From Telmatactis stephensoni (lineage: Eukaryota > Cnidaria > Anthozoa > Actiniaria > Isophelliidae), in assembly GCA_029948255.1 (NCBI GenBank), contig JALIZF010001810.1, forward strand, positions 20,001 through 84,000: 64,000 nucleotides of DNA, given 5' to 3'. The notes beneath the pieces are model-generated. The model worked only from the letters and a program-made list of their open reading frames with translations. It did not search any database and was not told where the DNA came from. Positions 22,687 to 34,675 of this stretch are shown here, one piece after another; within the stretch, counting starts at the first letter, position 1, and every line of letters starts with the position of its first letter. The translations under genes were made by a program, and so were the position numbers.

Positions 22687-23493
22687 TTTTGTGTTGCGTA
22701 AGACGTTACTGCATCTTGGATGAATTTCAACAAAAGATTTCTCATTGGCGTCTCTTGTTTGTTCATCCAATATGGCTACCACTTCTTTGTCTTTTGACCC
22801 TTGAGGGAATGGTTGAAAGGATTATCTCATTTAATGATAATTCATTGATAATAATTAATAATTATTAATAATTATTATTTTTATTCCCCGCAGAGTGTTT
22901 ATTTTATTCCATAGCGGAAGGTTGCATTGAAGACGAGAGTAAGATGGACGACGAACAAGGTTGGAAAATATAAGAAATGAATAGTTGCGAACTGGGAAAA
23001 CAATTTTCTAAACAGATTGTTCTTCATTGAAATCGTTTACAAAAATAAGCAAGAAAAGTATTTTCAAAATGAAAGAGTTGGCACAAATAAGAATTAAATA
23101 GTACTACTTGTTTCACGGATTTAGTAAATAAGGCCCTCTGTAATATATACTCTTGTATTTTCCCGTTTTACCGCCGAACATTTGACAGCAACAAGCTTAA
23201 GTTGAAATACAAGACTTCTTACTTTTTACTTTTAAGTTAGCCTGTGTTGCTGGCGGTCTGCAGTTTTGGGGGCGGAGGAAGAAATGAAGGATATATAATA
23301 CCAGCGGACGGACAAGTCGAAAACCCAATGTATGCGGGCAGACGGTCTTTCATTTCTTCTTCCGCCCCCAAAACCGCAGACCGCCAGAAACGCAGGCTAC
23401 TTCTTAGTTATCTCTTCTTTATTATCAGTTTCAGAGGAAACGGTCAGTCTTGAAGAAGACGTGACAGTCAAGAAACCGCAATGTCAATGCTGA
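18584..23493 (+). CDS. Rab24-like small GTPase, copy C (complete, 8 exons)
   Basis: Exons 18584-18691, 20512-20580, 21085-21163, 21793-21860, 22094-22193, 22271-22321, 22894-22959 and 23435-23493 sum to 600 bases, 199 aa. Six of the eight exons have exactly the lengths of copy B. Motifs in order: P-loop GKTNSGKT, switch [10 protein letters not shown]3 [18 protein letters not shown] (very close to Rab24, with Ser for the catalytic Gln), [18 protein letters not shown]4 LCGTKLDL, G5 FETSSKTG. The tail ends PQCQC, a CXC double-geranylgeranylation motif, unlike the single Cys of copies A and B. The C-terminal helix ([11 protein letters not shown]) and acidic tail are the most divergent parts. Intron 2 carries a TA-flanked MITE, intron 3 a minisatellite, and the last intron a foldback element. 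Expected role as for Rab24, but this copy is the likeliest to have changed partners. Confidence 0.87.
19351..19611. repeat. Tandem duplication, 149-bp period
   Basis: ATCCGATAAAATGTCGTACC...ACCAGCACAGAAAAG occurs at 19351 and again at 19500, nearly identical over about 110 bases, so the duplication is recent. Intron 1 of Rab24-like copy C. Confidence 0.9.
20602..20904. mobile_element. 303-bp MITE, TA target duplication, GGCGCTTATTCG body
   Basis: Ends CCGTATTTACTCGAATGAGC and the complement of GGCGCTTATTCGAGTAAATACGG, flanked by TA on both sides (20600-20601, 20905-20906). GGCGCTTATTCGGGGGA recurs several times inside. Tc1/mariner-type insertion. Intron 2 of Rab24-like copy C. Confidence 0.8.
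21164..21450. repeat. Minisatellite of ACGGTACGTAGGTAGTATGTT type
   Basis: About a dozen 18-22-base units (GTAGTATGTTACGGTACGTA with variants), starting at the donor of exon 3 of Rab24-like copy C. The first units carry GTACGTACG right at the splice donor. Confidence 0.85.
23236..23400. mobile_element. Foldback MITE, about 50-bp arms
   Basis: GTTAGCCTGTGTTGCTGGCG...GGGGGCGGAGGAAGAAATGA is mirrored by the block ending in GGCTAC at 23400. Ends 34 bases before the last exon of Rab24-like copy C. Confidence 0.8.
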
Positions 23494-23656
23494 TGGATGT
23501 TAAATATAAAGTATTGGTTAACATTTATTCTACAGAAAAACCCTTCATTGGTGCCCGTTTCACCTTAAATTTGATGAATGTCAATAATCATCAATTGAAC
23601 ATTGAAAGTATATAAAGAATTACAATTGAAATGAAATTTCAAAATTATTGTACAAA

Positions 23657-23688
<32 letters not shown>

Positions 23689-23755
23689 TATTGTAAAATT
23701 GTATTTCATTAAAATTGATAGTATGTATTCACACTCAACCCTCAGATAACCATAC

Positions 23756-23833
23756 GAGTTTCCAGTAGCTCAGTGGTATAGCATCCGTCTAGTTAATCGG
23801 AAGGTCGTGGGTTCGGCTCCCACCTGGGGCTCA
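23756..23833 (+). repeat. tRNA-like sequence (Thr-type, degenerate), probable SINE head or tRNA pseudogene
   Basis: Has an A-box-like GTAGCTCAGTGG, a good B box GGTTCGGCTCC inside a 5-bp T stem (GTGGG/CCCAC), and a 7-bp acceptor stem GAGTTTC/GGGGCTC made largely of G-U pairs. The anticodon arm (TCCGTCTAGTTAATCGGA) has one extra base and a broken pair, so it is unlikely to be a working tRNA. A T-rich run follows at 23861. Confidence 0.6.
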
Positions 23834-24010
23834 GATTTTTCTGTAGTGGTTGATGTTGTGTTTTTTTAACGTGGAGTTATCACTTATCCAAAATTGTAAA
23901 AGAAATAAAATTGATGCCTATGTATTACATTTACTAACATTTATTGCATAATCTGTAATCCAACTCCACATACCGCTACTACTGGTGACATTCTGAAACA
24001 GCAAATTCAA

Positions 24011-24540
24011 GGCTACATTTTAGCATTCTTATTGGTTATTCAAAAGGAGGCTACACTCTTGCACTCTCATTGGTCATTCAAAACGAGGTAAAATTCTAGC
24101 ACACTCATTGGTTATTCAAGACGAGGCTACACTCTTGCACTCTCATTGGTCATTCAAAACGAGGTAAAATTCTAGCACACTCATTGGTTATTCAAGACGA
24201 GGCGATATTCTTGCACTCTCATTGATAATTCAAAACGAGGTAAAATTCTAGCACACTCATTGGTTATTCACGACCAGGCTATATTCTTACACTGTCATTG
24301 GTCATTCAAAACGAGGTGAAATTCTAGCACTCTCATTGGTCAATCAAAATGAGGTAAAATTCTAGTGCACTCACTGGTTATTCAAAACGAAGTTACACTC
24401 TAGCACATTCATTGGTCATTCAATACGAGGCTAAATCCTAGCACACTCATTGGTCAATCAAAACGAGGCTACCTTTACCACCCTCATTGTTCAAAACGAG
24501 GCTACATTCTTGCACAGTTATTGGTTATTTAAAACGAGGC
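24011..24540. repeat. 38-bp minisatellite carrying inverted CCAAT boxes
   Basis: About 14 copies of GAGGCTACACTCTTGCACTCTCATTGGTCATTCAAAAC with variation. Nearly every unit contains ATTGG. The array abuts the 3' end of the WDR6 coding region (stop at 24546), so it would lie in or just beyond the WDR6 3' UTR. Confidence 0.9.
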
Positions 24541-24545
24541 AGGTC

Positions 24546-27500
24546 TTACCCAGTCTTCCACGTCTCAATGGCTTGTACATCAGGGATATCTAAAAATATC
24601 ACGTGATCTAGTGTCACAGTAGTCTTCTCGCCTTGTTTATCCTTTGTGAAAAAAAGAGAGAGAAAAAATATTAGGATGTTTTGGATATCACACTGCAAAA
24701 CAACTTGTAGAAGATTCTACCTCGTTTATTGTCCAGAACTTTAATCTTTGATCTGTTGACGACGATATCATTGTCTTTACACCCAAAAGTCTGACACCTA
24801 TAAAAGTGACAATAAATACAACACTAGGCCCAATTTGCTTTATTCATCCATTTTAGTCCCTTTCGGCACACTTTCAATATGCATACTTTTTTTCAATATG
24901 GGTTTTGGCCTTCCTTCTACGCTAAAACGTTTTCCTTTTGCAAAAGATCCGAAAACGTAGAAAAAGATACATTTTTAAATACATCATATTTATCAGGATT
25001 TATGTAAACTTAGTCTTAGGTTAAATCCTGGACTAAGACTCTTTCATTGAGGACAAACCTGTGACAGACGAAGTATGCGCTGATTGGATATATTCTTGTC
25101 TTAACACGTGTACAGCACATGATCCACTCTCCGATGACGACACCTGGAACTCGGCTACAAATAGAGCAGTATCATCGCCACCACTGCATAAAACATAGCT
25201 TGAGTTGCCTAAAACATGCCAAACATACAAAATTAAGATAGCATACAGTCAATACAATAAACTATGAGTATTGATGCTTGCCGTGGTACACCGGAGAGAT
25301 CCTCCAAGGAAACGGGCGAAGTACCCCAGTCCCTTTATCTGTCATTGGTCTCACAAAGTCAAAATGAGTAGGGGAGGGGAGGAAGGGGATCACAACCTCT
25401 GGAAACAAACCAAGAACCGCTCGTTACCAGGCTATTTTATATTCCTCTGTGCCACAAGAATACCAGTCAAATAAAATGCAAATCCTAATATAATAGCAAT
25501 ATTTCATGTGACGTTCAGCCTTTTTTATTCATGTGCCAACCAGAGATCGATTAGCTGTTTAAACAGGCAACTTGCGAAACGTTATTGTGAAAGTGGTTTA
25601 TATAGAATTACAATGGGTTTGTTAGTAAACATGAGTTACTGATCGTTATAGGTGCTTGTACTTGCCTTCATATATTGATATATCGTTAACTCCTGATTGA
25701 TGAGCTCTGAATACATGTAAAGGCTGACCAAGAGAACTTTCAACTAAACTAATACAAGAAAACTTAGATTCCTGTGCGGTAATTCCAGCAGTACTTGACG
25801 CCAAACTCTGGCTTAATAAACATGTATTGTATATTAAACGATCAGCAGTTCCTTTGGCAACAGCTTCCATAGCAACAGCAAGACTTGCTTCTATAGCAGC
25901 GGTATACATGGGGATGGACGAATTTGTCTTTATAGCGATATTCTGCGTTTCTATGCCAACAGTTCCCATAGTTACAGGATTAGTTCCTATAGCGGTCTCC
26001 ATGGGAACCGAAGAATTTGTTCCCACGGCAGCCGTCTCTTTATTTGTGATGGGACATTTTGTCTCTATAGCAACATCGTTTTCATTTCTATCGGTGATGA
26101 TTATGTCTGCTTCTTCTCTCAGATATTCAATTAGATTATCAGTTATGTCCCACACTGTAATCTTTCCCGCCGTGTCACCAGCTAACACTATGACAGCATG
26201 GTGCCCCGATGGATCTCTATGAATGACATGCCGTACAGACAGCACACAACGAAGCAAATACTGCGACTGAGCAAGTAAAAAGAACTTGGATTCTTTCTCG
26301 TCGAAAACAAAAATCCTACAAGAAAATTTAATCTATTAGGTATACCCCACGTCTACCACAAACGAAGGGAAAATTGAAGGGTGATATTTAACGTACTAAG
26401 CCACTTTCGCTCCTAAATGAAAGCATTTTTCCCTTACCTCACGAATCCATCTGAACACGCCGTAGCAACGCCATACAAACTATTATTGACGTCAGCAAGT
26501 ACGTCGTCGTCGTCCATAACAACAGCCTGAAGGGCAAATGAACTTAACGACATGAATCTAATCTCAGAGTGCAGATGACCTTCTCTTCGCCTTCGACGTC
26601 TCTTGTGATTACTCGACCGGGATGAATACTCCGAAAGAAATGATATTGGAGAGGATGTCGTGCTACCACCACTGGTAGTATTTACAGATGTAGGATCCAC
26701 ACGCCAGCATCGTAAAGATGCTCGTCCACCACCGGAGAACAACAAATATTTACTCAAAGGAGAGCAAGTAGCACCACGAGGTTGCCCAAATGAAGTATCG
26801 TTTTCCACAGAGCTTAGATTTTCTGTTCCATGATGTGTTTGTGGAAGAGTAGTACGACAGGGTGCTAAGGTGGTAGATTGTTGGACGGTGCGTTTGGATG
26901 TGTTGGGGATACATTTAATAATACTTAATGCCCGTACACTTGAAATGTGTCCCTGTGCCGTGAAAATCTTACTAATACAACCTGAATCACAATCATCTAA
27001 GAATACGGTTAAGGAGAAAATGTTGTATGAAAAGACAAGGCCCCGTGAAAACGTCGACGCAAATTGAAACGAGATTGATTGCGTCCTAACAAACACCGTG
27101 GTCAAATGTCTGCGCATGAGCCAGATTTCGCGGGCTTTTGCACGGCCGCGTCTTGACCACAGAAAGCCCATGAAATATCTATTCAATAAAATACATATAT
27201 TCAGTCATGTAATGACTTTAAAGGATACATAACATCATATTGATTGTAGTGTCTTCACTTCCTGTCATGAACAAATGATATCTTGCCCTATCTGAAAAAT
27301 ACAGGTGTACATGATATTGTAAATTTAGAAATCGTTCAAACGAAGACCCACATGAGTCCCAGTATCTCATTGGTTAGAGAATCTGACTAGAGTATGGAGA
27401 GTCATAGCTGCAAATTCAATCAGGAGTGGACCCAGTTATTTTTCTGAGATTTTTTCTTGAAAAGAGCACATTTCGTGTGAGATATACCGCGCCGTGCCGT

Positions 27501-30500
27501 GACCGTGTCAGTGTCTTAATGTCTATAAAACCATTCGAAATTCCTGCTGTAACCTGTCCGTGCGTTTACAAAGTCACAACTAGTATGAATACAACAACAC
27601 TTTTCTTCAATAAGATTGCTGTTCTTTTCTCTCTCCTGGACACAGGGAGGCCCGGCTTGTTATTCCTTGAAATTTGAAGCGAGACGCAAATCATAATTTA
27701 CGTAACGTAATAGCGTAACGCACTTCCAGTCAAGAGTGGGGGTGCGTTACGCTAATACGTCATGTTAATCTGGTATCGAGTTTCTGGGGATTAGTGTTGC
27801 AGTACTTGTGCGCGAAACTGACCTTGATCACGTGGCGGAAGCTCACACACATAGGCCATACAAGTTACTTCTCTTCCATGAAAACTTGACTGGGAAAAAG
27901 CAATAAACCATGTCAGCAATGTAGCATAAACGGATATTTTCACATTAACCAATTTAGTTTTATTTTTCAGATTTATTACAATCAATACCTTCAAGACTGG
28001 TTTAACTATAGCGTTCTTTAACTGGGACTTGTGTGTGTAAACACAATTTCCTTTGAGGTATGTCAAAACTAATTCATGATTTCTTGATTCCTGTAACCAA
28101 AGAAATTAACAGAAATGAATCCTTGCAACATAACCTATAGCAACGCACTGTACTATACCCAAGCAACACACCGTTCTCTAGAAACACACAGTACCCTAGC
28201 AACACACTCTGCCCTAGGAACACACAGTACCGTAGCAACACACTGAACCCTAGCAACATACTAAATATATAACCATATTTCCGCGGAAGAGCTTAGCGGC
28301 AACTCTACATATCACATACAATTATCATAGTAACCCGTACTTGTTGCCATAACAACACTTACATGTTGCCATAACACATACTTGCTGCCATAACAACACG
28401 TACCTATTGTCATAACAACACTTACCCGTTGCTGGTGTAAAGAGAAGTCCCAGGCACGATGTCCACCACCACATTTTACTTTAAACAATGCTTCGTTCTT
28501 TGTAATACTCCAGACAATAAAGAACGCCTTTATCATTTAAAAGACAAATTAGATTTATTAATAAAGAACACCTTTAGATTCAAAATACACATTTTGATGA
28601 AAACAATGTATCCCCACACTGTGACTGACCATATTTACAACTTACTGTATGAAAGCCAGCAACGACGATGTCTCCATTTGCAGTAAATATAAGTTTTTCT
28701 ACCCAATCGAGACCTTTGAATACCTGTATAGAAGAAATCACTATTGATGATCGGTTAACATCTAAAAGCCTTGCACGTTAACTCGGAGTAGCAAAGGGGG
28801 TACCAATCACGTTTCACGCAGGAAATTTTGCCGCAATCATCTGTTACGTTTTATACAATAGCAAATAACGCGTCAGGCTGGCGTGCGGTTAATTTACGGA
28901 CCACTCACTATTTTGGGGTCCAAATCACAGGTCACGTGAAATCCCTTTGCTACCCTGTTAACTGGACAGTAGAGGTAACCCTTGGTGTAGAATTAACTAA
29001 GTGCTTTTGAGACATTCAGTGTTTGGTTGCTATACAGAATGTCGTCGCTTAATAGACTTTGACTGCCTCACTTATTTTGCGGCTTATCAACGAATGTTCT
29101 TGCTCAAAGAGTTTGAATGGGAAGATTGCGGCATATCTTATACTTCCACGAGTTGCGTCCTAGTGTTGAAATACGGTAACTTTAGTCTTCTTACAATTAT
29201 TGCATCACGACCTTCATCCTAACTTCTTGTAAATTAATGCGGTAGAAAACTCACTTACTCGAACTCCCGGCAGGAAAAGCTTAATATTGTTCGAGAAAAC
29301 GGGGATTCGAGATAACCGATAGTAATTGACTGAAAAAATGACTCAAGAGAAATGGTTTTGTGTTCGAGATAGCGAGGTTATCGAGTAAAAAGGGTTCGCG
29401 CTAGTGGGTCGGGGTTCTAGTGTAGAAGTCTTGGTTACCTTCTTTGTGTCAGTGACTTCAAGTTTAGACTGACAGACTTTGTATTGTCTGTAAGTACCAT
29501 CACGACCAGCTGAGTACAATTTACCATCGTAAGAACATAGTTGAGTAACACCTATAGCACCATGAAGGACTGGTATTGTATGCACTGGATGTAATACCTT
29601 TAGGGGAAATAATACAAGGAAAAGTGATTGCAAAAAAACCGTGAAATTGACCGATTCGAAATATGGCGGCAAATTTGAATAACTATTGTTCTGGACTGAC
29701 TACCCTCGTGTTCACGTGGAAACACAAAAGCGTTTTCACATGAATGAGAGGCTAGTATATTTCGAATCGGTGTACAGTTAGTAGACTAATTTTACAGGGT
29801 TTGCCAAAAGAATTTACAGGGTTTGTCAAAAGAATTTACGGGGATTTTACAGGGTTTGTCTATAACATTTACAGGAATTTTACAGGGTTTTTGTTGATCA
29901 AATTTACACGATCTTTTACATTGTTTTTACACGATTATCTTTGTGAGATCTCGTTTTTTTACAGGAATTTTACAGGATTTTTACAGGATCTTCCTGATCT
30001 GGAAGATCCTGTAAAAAAACTCAAAAATCACAAAACCCTGTAAATGGGGAACAATCATGTAAATTTACATTTACAGTATCTTTACATGATTTTTACACGA
30101 TTTTTACATGCTACGGAAATTGATCACTTTTTCCAGTGATCAGTCAGCAATGTTAGGATCAAGTTCTACTTCTGTAACATTTTCTGTAACATAAATGTTG
30201 CAGGAAATATTGCACTGTGTGTCTGGCCTTTACCAGCAATCGCCTGCATATTCTGATAAACTTGATAACTGTAAGCTAAATGTGTGCCAGCCCTTAATAG
30301 CCCTCTTGTTAGCACATACAAGAAGTTATGGCTGAGTAAGATGACATTACTTTCAGTTTTTTTCTTTGCAAATTTGTGTTAACACATCCTTTCAAACTTT
30401 TGGTACCTCACAAGCAATGCCAGATCTTGCTGCATCTCCAATTACCTTGTCTTTTGAGCCTCCGCGTGCATCATACAAGTGAACAGACCCTTTTCTATCA

Positions 30501-33500
30501 CCAAATACCACTAGACAATCTCCTTGGTGATCATCCTTTGACCTCAAGACCTCTACTGCAGATGCCCATCTTTGTTTAGAATGTGGAATGCAAAATGTAC
30601 GTAGTTGCACTAACTGTATTTGGTCTTTATCTGTATAAACTTTCCACCAAATAACTATGCCTTCAGGGCCACATGAAAAGAGGTTATGGAATGACTTGTG
30701 CTCTGACCAGAGAAGGCTCAAAACTTTACCAGTAAATGGCTTCACCTCAATATTTTGTAGTGAAAAGTCTACACAGGAAGAAGAAAAAATATACTTTACA
30801 TAATAATCCTAATGAATAGCAGATGTCATAAAATCTGTCCCAAGTACCTGTGTCATGTACTTTTAAGTTCCCCTTCAAGTTTCCAAACGCAACAAATTTT
30901 TTATCCGCTGAAACAGTCATGAGACTATAGGATGAATAATTTGAGTCTTGCAGTACTAATTTCCAACCACTTTCAAGATCTTGTTTCCTTGAAACTGTAA
31001 CTTCTTCTTCATTGAAAACACCACTTTCAGAAGGTTTTGTGTCTTGGTTAGTCATTTCTTCCTTCCAGAAATACTCATACAAACACCTTATAGAAAATAG
31101 CATCATTTAATACAAATGTCTTTATTTGGGGTCTTAATGAACCTATAGTAAAATAGTGAGCAACATTGAAAAAGGAGTAACAATCTTGTGTATAGACAAA
31201 TGAAGTCTCTCTTCCCTGAGGAAGGGAGAAGATGGGAAGATTTGATGTCACTAGAGGGGAAATCACTGTTGTCCATTAAAATTGATCATGTCTTACCCTT
31301 CAGCAGTCATAACAAGAAGTTTCCCATCATCCCCTAAGAAAACAGATCGAGGTGTATCCATGGCAACTCCTCCCTTTTTGGTGACCTTTCCCTTTGTGCC
31401 TGGTAAAAAGGCAGCTACTGTTGCCATGGCTTCCTTGTTATGTACATCATCAAGTGAAAACAGGCGTATACTAGCATCACCACCACCAGTAGCAATGAGA
31501 TTTTTGTCTTCATTGATGGCAAGACTCCAAATGCTTTTACCTGTAGAATACAGAGCTCAAAGTCAGTGAAGTGTTTTCAAAAAAACTATAGTGAACTCAC
31601 TCCATGGTGGAAGAGCACACTGCTGTCATGCAAAGGATCAAATAATATCTGATGTCCTGCTATGGTGGCTTCTCCTGTCAACCAGAAGAAACAGGCCTCA
31701 TACAATCTTGGGGGACACAGGATTCACATTCCAAGAACTGGGAACAACAATGAAAGACAAGATCTGGTGGAAAGACATGGCATCATGGCTGAAGGATGGT
31801 GATGATGATGGTGATGAAAGTGGGCACTTTATTGAACAGCTTTCACAGGTCCAAGAATGCAGAAGAAAAGGGCCCAAAGTTAGATCTAAAAAGGGGGGGT
31901 ATGCACCCCTTGCCCTCCCCAAGGGGGGCATTGGGGGGTCTGGTACACCACAACACCACAAAAAAATAAATGTCAACACCGCAACACTGCAAAAAGATTC
32001 GACAGAACACCGTCACCTCATTTTTTCAAGAGGAACATGATAAAACATTTTTGGTGGACCTTGAAATCGCAACGCCGCAAATTAAAAATTTTCGCTTCAC
32101 CATACCTCGCACATAAAATAATGTAAACACTGCACATCACAAAATTTGTGATCACTGCAACACCGCAATTTTTCAACCTCATTCACCACAACACTGCACT
32201 AAAAAAAGGCCAACACCACAACACTGCAAACCCTAATGTCCCCCTCCTCCCCTAAATCAGTCCTGGCTGGATGCCTTTATACTTCATACCTAACTGACCA
32301 GTGAAGTATGGAGAAGAAAAGGGCACAAAGTTATCTCAAGAGGGAGAAACATATCCTGCAGCCCTCCCCTGTCTAAATCAGCCCATGCTGGACGTCTTTA
32401 TACTACATACCTAAGTGACCAGTAAACTTCTTTATAAGATTTCCCTCATAATTCCATACATTACAAACTGCATCTTCACCAACACTGACAATGTAATCTT
32501 TCAGTAGCTTGGCATCCCACACTCTAGCACTATGACCATACATGACATGCAAGCACTCAACATCTCCAAGTGTACAATGCCCAGATTTAGCAATCCTCCA
32601 AAGTCTTATACTCCTATCATCAGATACAGACACAAGGAATGTTCCTGATTCATTAAAATTGATTTGAAATATAACTCCTTCATGACCAATAAGTTTATGA
32701 AGGATTTTAGTAGTTCTGTCTTCTCTCTGGATTCCTTTGGTGTTCCATAATAAAACATGGTTAAAAACTGTACCAGCAGCAAGTAGAAGATTGTCTAAGT
32801 TGTCACCAAAGAATTTAGCAGAGTATCTGTGTTTGAGTGAAGGGAATTAGTTCTATTACAAGTTTTATCACAGACTGAGGTTTCATTTATTTAAATAGAT
32901 GGTTACTGGCAGTTTACCACTTGCTAACTTTACAGTACTTTACCTCTTATCACTGGCTATTTTACAATGGATTCCATATTTCATTTTTACAAACAGCTGG
33001 CTTTTTTCAAAGCCAGCTTCCTATCTCAAAAATTACTGAAAATCCTTCACCACCAAATAAATTTTCAAAAGATGTTTAAAGCTGGTTATACTAAACAATC
33101 TGCCCCTCCCCCCCCCCAAAAAAAAACACACACAAACACAAACACTGTATATGGTTGTTAAGTGATCAGTGAATAATCTTAGAGCAAAGAGAATTGATGT
33201 TTTATTCAAAATCACTATCTAAAAGTTATTGCTAAAATGATAATCAAGGATACAATATACTATTTTCTTCACACTGAGCTACCAACCACGTTTTACTTGT
33301 CTGATAACCTACACACCAAACTGCATTATGGGCTGTTGCTATAGCAACTTGACCACATTCTTCACCTTCTTTATACAACCAGTGAGCATCCAAGATTAGA
33401 TCAGGAATTGAAATAATATCAGATACAGCAGTAATCCTGTATTTAATGAGATGGAAATTAAAACAATAACTGACTTAATTATCTACTTTAAATCCAGTCA

Positions 33501-33565
33501 CCAACCAACAAAATAGAAAGCGAACCAATCTGCAAGGAGCTGGATAGGGCAAACCCTGATAGATG

Positions 33566-33610
<45 letters not shown>

Positions 33611-34675
33611 CAATGATGATGATATTAATAATACCTTCGCTGGTCACTGAGATTTGAGATGGCTACAATCCTCAAACATTTCTGTCCAAATACAGCCAGT
33701 AAACCCCCATCTTTGTTATCTAATAAAAAGGAAAAACAGCAAAATCAATCATAGAAAGAGAGTTAAAATTCAATTTTGATGAATACTACAGCTAAATAAT
33801 TTAGCTAAAATGTTTTGTTTTGAAAAATGTTTACCTCTAATACCATGGATTCTTGAAATTCCAAGAACATGTTGACGGCTTAGTTGTACTCCATTATGTA
33901 CATCATAAACACACAGATACGAACCCTCTCCTTTGGACAATCAACAAATTGTAATTCATACACTGTACATTCAGGGACATAGAGAAGTTTTTGATTATGG
34001 GAACTGACCACATTGTGCCTATTCAAATTATAAAAATTTTCAAAATTCCTACCATAACCATGACCATGTCGTATGCGGTGACTGCATGTGCCAATTTCCC
34101 AGCCAATATGAAAACTGCTTTAATATTCAGAGAAACCACATGCTTGGTATCTTGCCTTATTGATACAATAGAATTGTGATTTCTTGAACCTCCATATTGG
34201 TTTGAGAAATCAGGAGATTCGAGAAATCAAGGGTACAACTACAGTGAAACAAATCCAAGGCAAAAAACAATTGGTTCAGGTTATTGGGAGGTTTGAGAAA
34301 CTGAGGGTTTGAGAAATCTGGATTAATATTCTGCTGTACATGTACATACAAAAAGTACACAGGAAGCCCAAATCTATAATGACAACCTTGGAGACTTGAA
34401 TAGAGGAAATGCAAAACACTGGCATAAACAATAAAAATGTCCCTATGCAATCTTAAAGGAGTCCTCTTTATGAAATCAACCGTACGAGGGTTAAAATATG
34501 TAAGAACGACAGCACGTGAAACAAATGAAAGTGAGCTATTTTCTTGTACGAATTTGAGAAATTTCCTGACATTTATTAGATGAAATAAAAACATCTTAAA
34601 TTCCTCACCTGATAGTAAGATATCTTTTACAAAACACAGACTTGTTATTGGTGCTATGAGGTCCCTTTTCTCCAT
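24546..34675 (-). CDS. WDR6: WDR6 orthologue, tRNA 2'-O-methylation co-factor (17 exons)
   Basis: Exons from the 5' end: 34609-34675, 33835-33930, 33635-33719, 33254-33436, 32411-32826, 31297-31540, 30848-31086, 30407-30768, 29439-29597, 28646-28723, 28426-28527, 27823-27889, 26438-26996, 25666-26315, 25059-25208, 24721-24797 and 24546-24641. They sum to 3630 bases, 1209 aa (human 1121), with consistent phase throughout. WD40 blades show as DRSIRLW, VCNVWNY, ASIRLFS, SVHLYD, KITVWDI and QRLKFWTI. The N terminus (LLSGEGSYLCVYDVHNG, HGIR) and C terminus fit WDR6. Animal WDR6 partners FTSJ1 to methylate position 34 of tRNAs (yeast Trm734). The intron after 25666 uses a GC donor (AAG/GCAAGT). Exon 14 carries a repetitive, probably disordered insert (repeats of TNSSIPM, near 25830-26090). 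An in-frame ATG at 34831 would add 52 residues without WDR6-like character, so 34675 is preferred. Confidence 0.92.
28130..28440. repeat. Two short minisatellites in a WDR6 intron
   Basis: 28130-28260: about seven units like CCCTAGCAACACACTGTA. 28320-28440: four units like TTGCCATAACAACACTTACC. Both lie between WDR6 exons 11 and 12 or at the exon 11 edge; a unit of the second abuts the exon 11 donor. Confidence 0.8.
29790..30125. repeat. Degenerate TTTACAGG array with a foldback
   Basis: About 20 variants of TTTTACAGGGTTTGTC and TTTTACACGATTTTTACA. In the middle, AGGATCTTCCTGATCTGGAAGATCCT is a hairpin, and CTGTAAAAAAAC mirrors the array. WDR6 intron 8, antisense to the gene. Confidence 0.7.
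31885..32250. repeat. CAACACCGCAACACTGCA-rich low-complexity tract
   Basis: Loose repeats of CAACACCGCAACACTGCAAA, preceded by a C/G-rich hairpin (GGGGGGGTATGCACCCC, TTGCCCTCCCCAAGGGG). WDR6 intron 5. Reading frames across it look like by-products of composition. Confidence 0.6.
33561..33620. repeat. (GAT)n microsatellite
   Basis: Near-perfect GAT triplets, 15-30 bases from the donor end of WDR6 exon 3 in the adjoining intron. Confidence 0.95.

Noticed and set aside
23756..23833. Functional tRNA gene
   Set aside because: Extra base in the anticodon arm, a broken stem pair and an acceptor stem made of G-U pairs; better read as a SINE head or pseudogene.
31591..32040. 150-codon plus-strand frame
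   Set aside because: Lies in a WDR6 intron over the CAACACCGC low-complexity tract; composition explains it and no domain is visible.
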